Source of the DNA: JBBIJR01 sp037445875 | GTDB lineage: Bacteria > CLD3 > SB21 | Direction of reading: 5' to 3' | DNA length: 6,990 nucleotides | Assembly (NCBI GenBank): GCA_037445875.1 | Contig: JBBIJR010000120.1 | Coordinates: 1-6,990, forward strand | Shown: positions 5,799-6,990 of the stretch, piece after piece | Numbering within the stretch: the first letter of the stretch is position 1 | Layout of the letters: every line of letters begins with the position of its first letter | Translations under genes and position numbers: made by a program | The notes under the pieces: model-generated | What the model saw: only the letters and a program-made list of their open reading frames with translations | Database searches by the model: none | What the model was told of the DNA's origin: nothing

Positions 5799-6875
5799 GT
5801 GATTGAAGTCAATCGGCACCCCTACAGCGTCGCAGGTTCTTTCCTCGCAGCCGTTATCTGTCTCATGCAGCCTTCGGCGCAGGTTTGCGGACAGTCGGGT
5901 TTGTCCGGGCGCACGGTGGCCAATATTCAATACGATTCGAACATCAACGAGCTTCCGGATGGTAGTTCGGCGTTTGGTCTCGATCTGCTGGCGACGCTGG
6001 CCTTCCGTCAGGACACCCGCCGCCGTGCCTCCGGTACCGAGTACCTTCAATGGCAGCTGCAGTCCAATACTAATCTCTACGCGCGCCACTCGTCCTCGAG
6101 CCGGTCCCTGAATCATTTGACTGCGCGCTACAATGTCCCCATACAGCAGGGGTTCCGCATCCAGCCGCTGGTAAAGGCAGAGTCGAAGAATTATATTGAG
6201 GGCAATCGCAATTACTATGTTCTCGGTGGGGGCTTCCATGGGATTCTGACGACACGGAAGCGCTACTTCGCTTCCGTCGAGTACGTTCGCTCCAAAGTCC
6301 TGTTTACGTCCTTTCACGACTTTAACAACCTTTCAGATGTCGTGTCCGTCTCCGTTGGCAGGAACATCGATAATCTGGAATACCTGTCCCTGAAGGCCAT
6401 TGCCGGGAACCACCAGTACTCCAAATCGGCTCTCTCCAGTCAGACAGAACTGCACGGTATTCGTCAGCGGGACAATACATTCGGATACGGCGCCAGCGGG
6501 GCCTTCTTCGTTCGTTCGATTATGGTTCAGGCCAACTACCTCTACATGATCGTTTCGTCCAACAGCTACGGGTCGTCTCTCAATCTCCATAAAGTGGATG
6601 TCTTGCTGCTGGGGAAGATTCGCACCGGCTTGTTCCTCAAACTGTACGGCGCCACCGAATTCCGCGACTATTCCGAGAAGGGATTCATCGCCGAAGACAT
6701 TACGGCGTACCAACTGGGCATGGACAACAAGGCACTGGTAATGGAGATCGGACGAATGGTCGGAGAGAGTCTCGAAATCCGGTTGCGATACCATTGGTAC
6801 CGCAATCAGGCTCTGCTTAAGCGACAGTACTACTCGCGGAGCGTGCTGGCGCTCGGTTTGGAAAAGAGGCTGTAA
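5799..6875 (+). CDS. Probable outer-membrane beta-barrel protein
   Basis: Encodes 358 residues. The N-terminus has a basic stretch and then a hydrophobic core at about 11-23 (SVAGSFLAAVICLM), consistent with a signal peptide cleaved around residues 27-33. The mature part opens with ANIQYDSNINEL (41-52); a YDSNI motif near the start is common in outer-membrane barrels. It then alternates polar and hydrophobic residues with many Tyr, Phe, Ser and Asn, and ends in an amphipathic strand SRSVLALGLEKRL. Repeated short strands separated by polar loops, for example at 155-170, 182-188, 196-207, 228-255, 265-290 and 324-334, support a barrel rather than a soluble enzyme. No specific family or substrate is recognisable. 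GTG 5799 is the only start in this frame that retains the signal peptide, since the frame is closed by the TAA at 5769-5771; it lacks a clear Shine-Dalgarno sequence, so coupling to the upstream gene is likely. It probably works with that coiled-coil protein. Confidence 0.82.
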   Translation: MIEVNRHPYSVAGSFLAAVICLMQPSAQVCGQSGLSGRTVANIQYDSNINELPDGSSAFGLDLLATLAFRQDTRRRASGTEYLQWQLQSNTNLYARHSSSSRSLNHLTARYNVPIQQGFRIQPLVKAESKNYIEGNRNYYVLGGGFHGILTTRKRYFASVEYVRSKVLFTSFHDFNNLSDVVSVSVGRNIDNLEYLSLKAIAGNHQYSKSALSSQTELHGIRQRDNTFGYGASGAFFVRSIMVQANYLYMIVSSNSYGSSLNLHKVDVLLLGKIRTGLFLKLYGATEFRDYSEKGFIAEDITAYQLGMDNKALVMEIGRMVGESLEIRLRYHWYRNQALLKRQYYSRSVLALGLEKRL

Positions 6876-6917
6876 AAGAAACAGCGTCCTGCGGAGACTT
6901 CTCTACAGGACGCTGTT
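6874..6917 (-). terminator. Terminator of the minus-strand tRNA-Met gene
   Basis: A perfect 12-bp stem, aacagcgtcctg (6880-6891) with caggacgctgtt (6906-6917), encloses a 14-base loop that can form a further 3-bp GAG/CTC stem. Reading the minus strand, the stem is followed by TTCTTTT (complement of 6879-6873 region), a U-rich tail, and it begins only 4 bases after the tRNA 3' end. On the plus strand no T-run follows, so it is primarily a minus-strand terminator, though the hairpin could also stabilise the end of the converging beta-barrel gene mRNA. Its tail overlaps that gene's TAA. Confidence 0.8.
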
Positions 6918-6921
6918 ACCG

Positions 6922-6990
6922 TAGCGGGTGACGGGCTCGAACCGCCGACACGCGGATTATGATTCCGCTGCTCTACCAGCTGAGCTAAAC
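6922..6990 (-). tRNA. tRNA-Met (CAU), elongator type, 5' end cut by window
   Basis: The minus strand folds as a tRNA. The D arm is GCTC/GAGC. The anticodon stem GCGGA/TCCGC holds loop ATCATAA, giving anticodon CAU (plus-strand 6959-6961). A 5-base variable region is followed by T arm GGCGG-TTCGAGC-CCGTC and 3' acceptor strand ACCCGCT with discriminator A at 6922. The window ends at about tRNA position 5, so roughly 4 acceptor bases are missing. The anticodon stem lacks the GGG/CCC pairs of initiator tRNA, favouring elongator Met; a lysidine-modified tRNA-Ile2 also has a CAU gene and is not fully excluded. CCA is not encoded (CGG follows the discriminator base). Position 6 (T) faces position 67 (C), an apparent mismatch in the visible acceptor stem. 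Confidence 0.9.

Noticed and set aside
1..6990. CRISPR array, insertion sequence, prophage or toxin-antitoxin module
   Set aside because: I saw no spaced direct repeats, terminal inverted repeats, transposase motifs or small paired toxin/antitoxin genes; coding density is filled by the listed genes.

Overview
The window looks like ordinary chromosome from a bacterium of the Bacteroidota/Chlorobiota (FCB) side of the tree, with moderately high GC (clearly above 50%, estimated by eye). The main taxonomic clue is the exported protein at 2362-3228. It matches my memory of the DUF4835 (PorD-like) family, which is largely restricted to Bacteroidota and relatives. The GC content and the sigma-54-dependent (NtrC-type) regulator argue against a classical low-GC Bacteroides or Flavobacterium. 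An Ignavibacteria-, Kapabacteria- or Rhodothermia-like lineage fits better, but this is inference.

Layout: the window opens inside an enoyl-CoA hydratase gene (2-634, N-terminus missing). A strong intrinsic terminator (733-764) follows, and a consensus ribosome binding site begins 3 bases after its U-tract. Four genes then follow with gaps of only 17, 6 and 3 bases, so they look like one operon: a coiled-coil C4 zinc-ribbon protein (782-1537, TTG start), a FadH/DECR-type 2,4-dienoyl-CoA reductase (1555-2355), the DUF4835 exported protein (2362-3228), and a complete sigma-54 response regulator (3232-4629, GTG start). A 95-base gap with a plausible promoter separates these from two envelope genes: an exported coiled-coil protein of unknown function (4725-5771) and a probable outer-membrane beta-barrel protein (5799-6875). 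At the right edge, on the minus strand, lie an elongator tRNA-Met (CAU) gene cut by the window end and its terminator, which abuts the stop codon of the beta-barrel gene.

How the genes may work together: the hydratase and the dienoyl-CoA reductase both serve beta-oxidation, the reductase handling unsaturated acyl chains. The second half is about the cell envelope (DUF4835 protein, coiled-coil protein, beta-barrel) and has a phosphorylation-controlled sigma-54 activator in the middle with no adjacent histidine kinase. A link between the regulator and the two downstream envelope genes is suggested only by adjacency and a weak promoter-like element. I found no CRISPR array, insertion sequence, prophage or defence system. 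The least described part is the coiled-coil/beta-barrel pair at 4725-6875.
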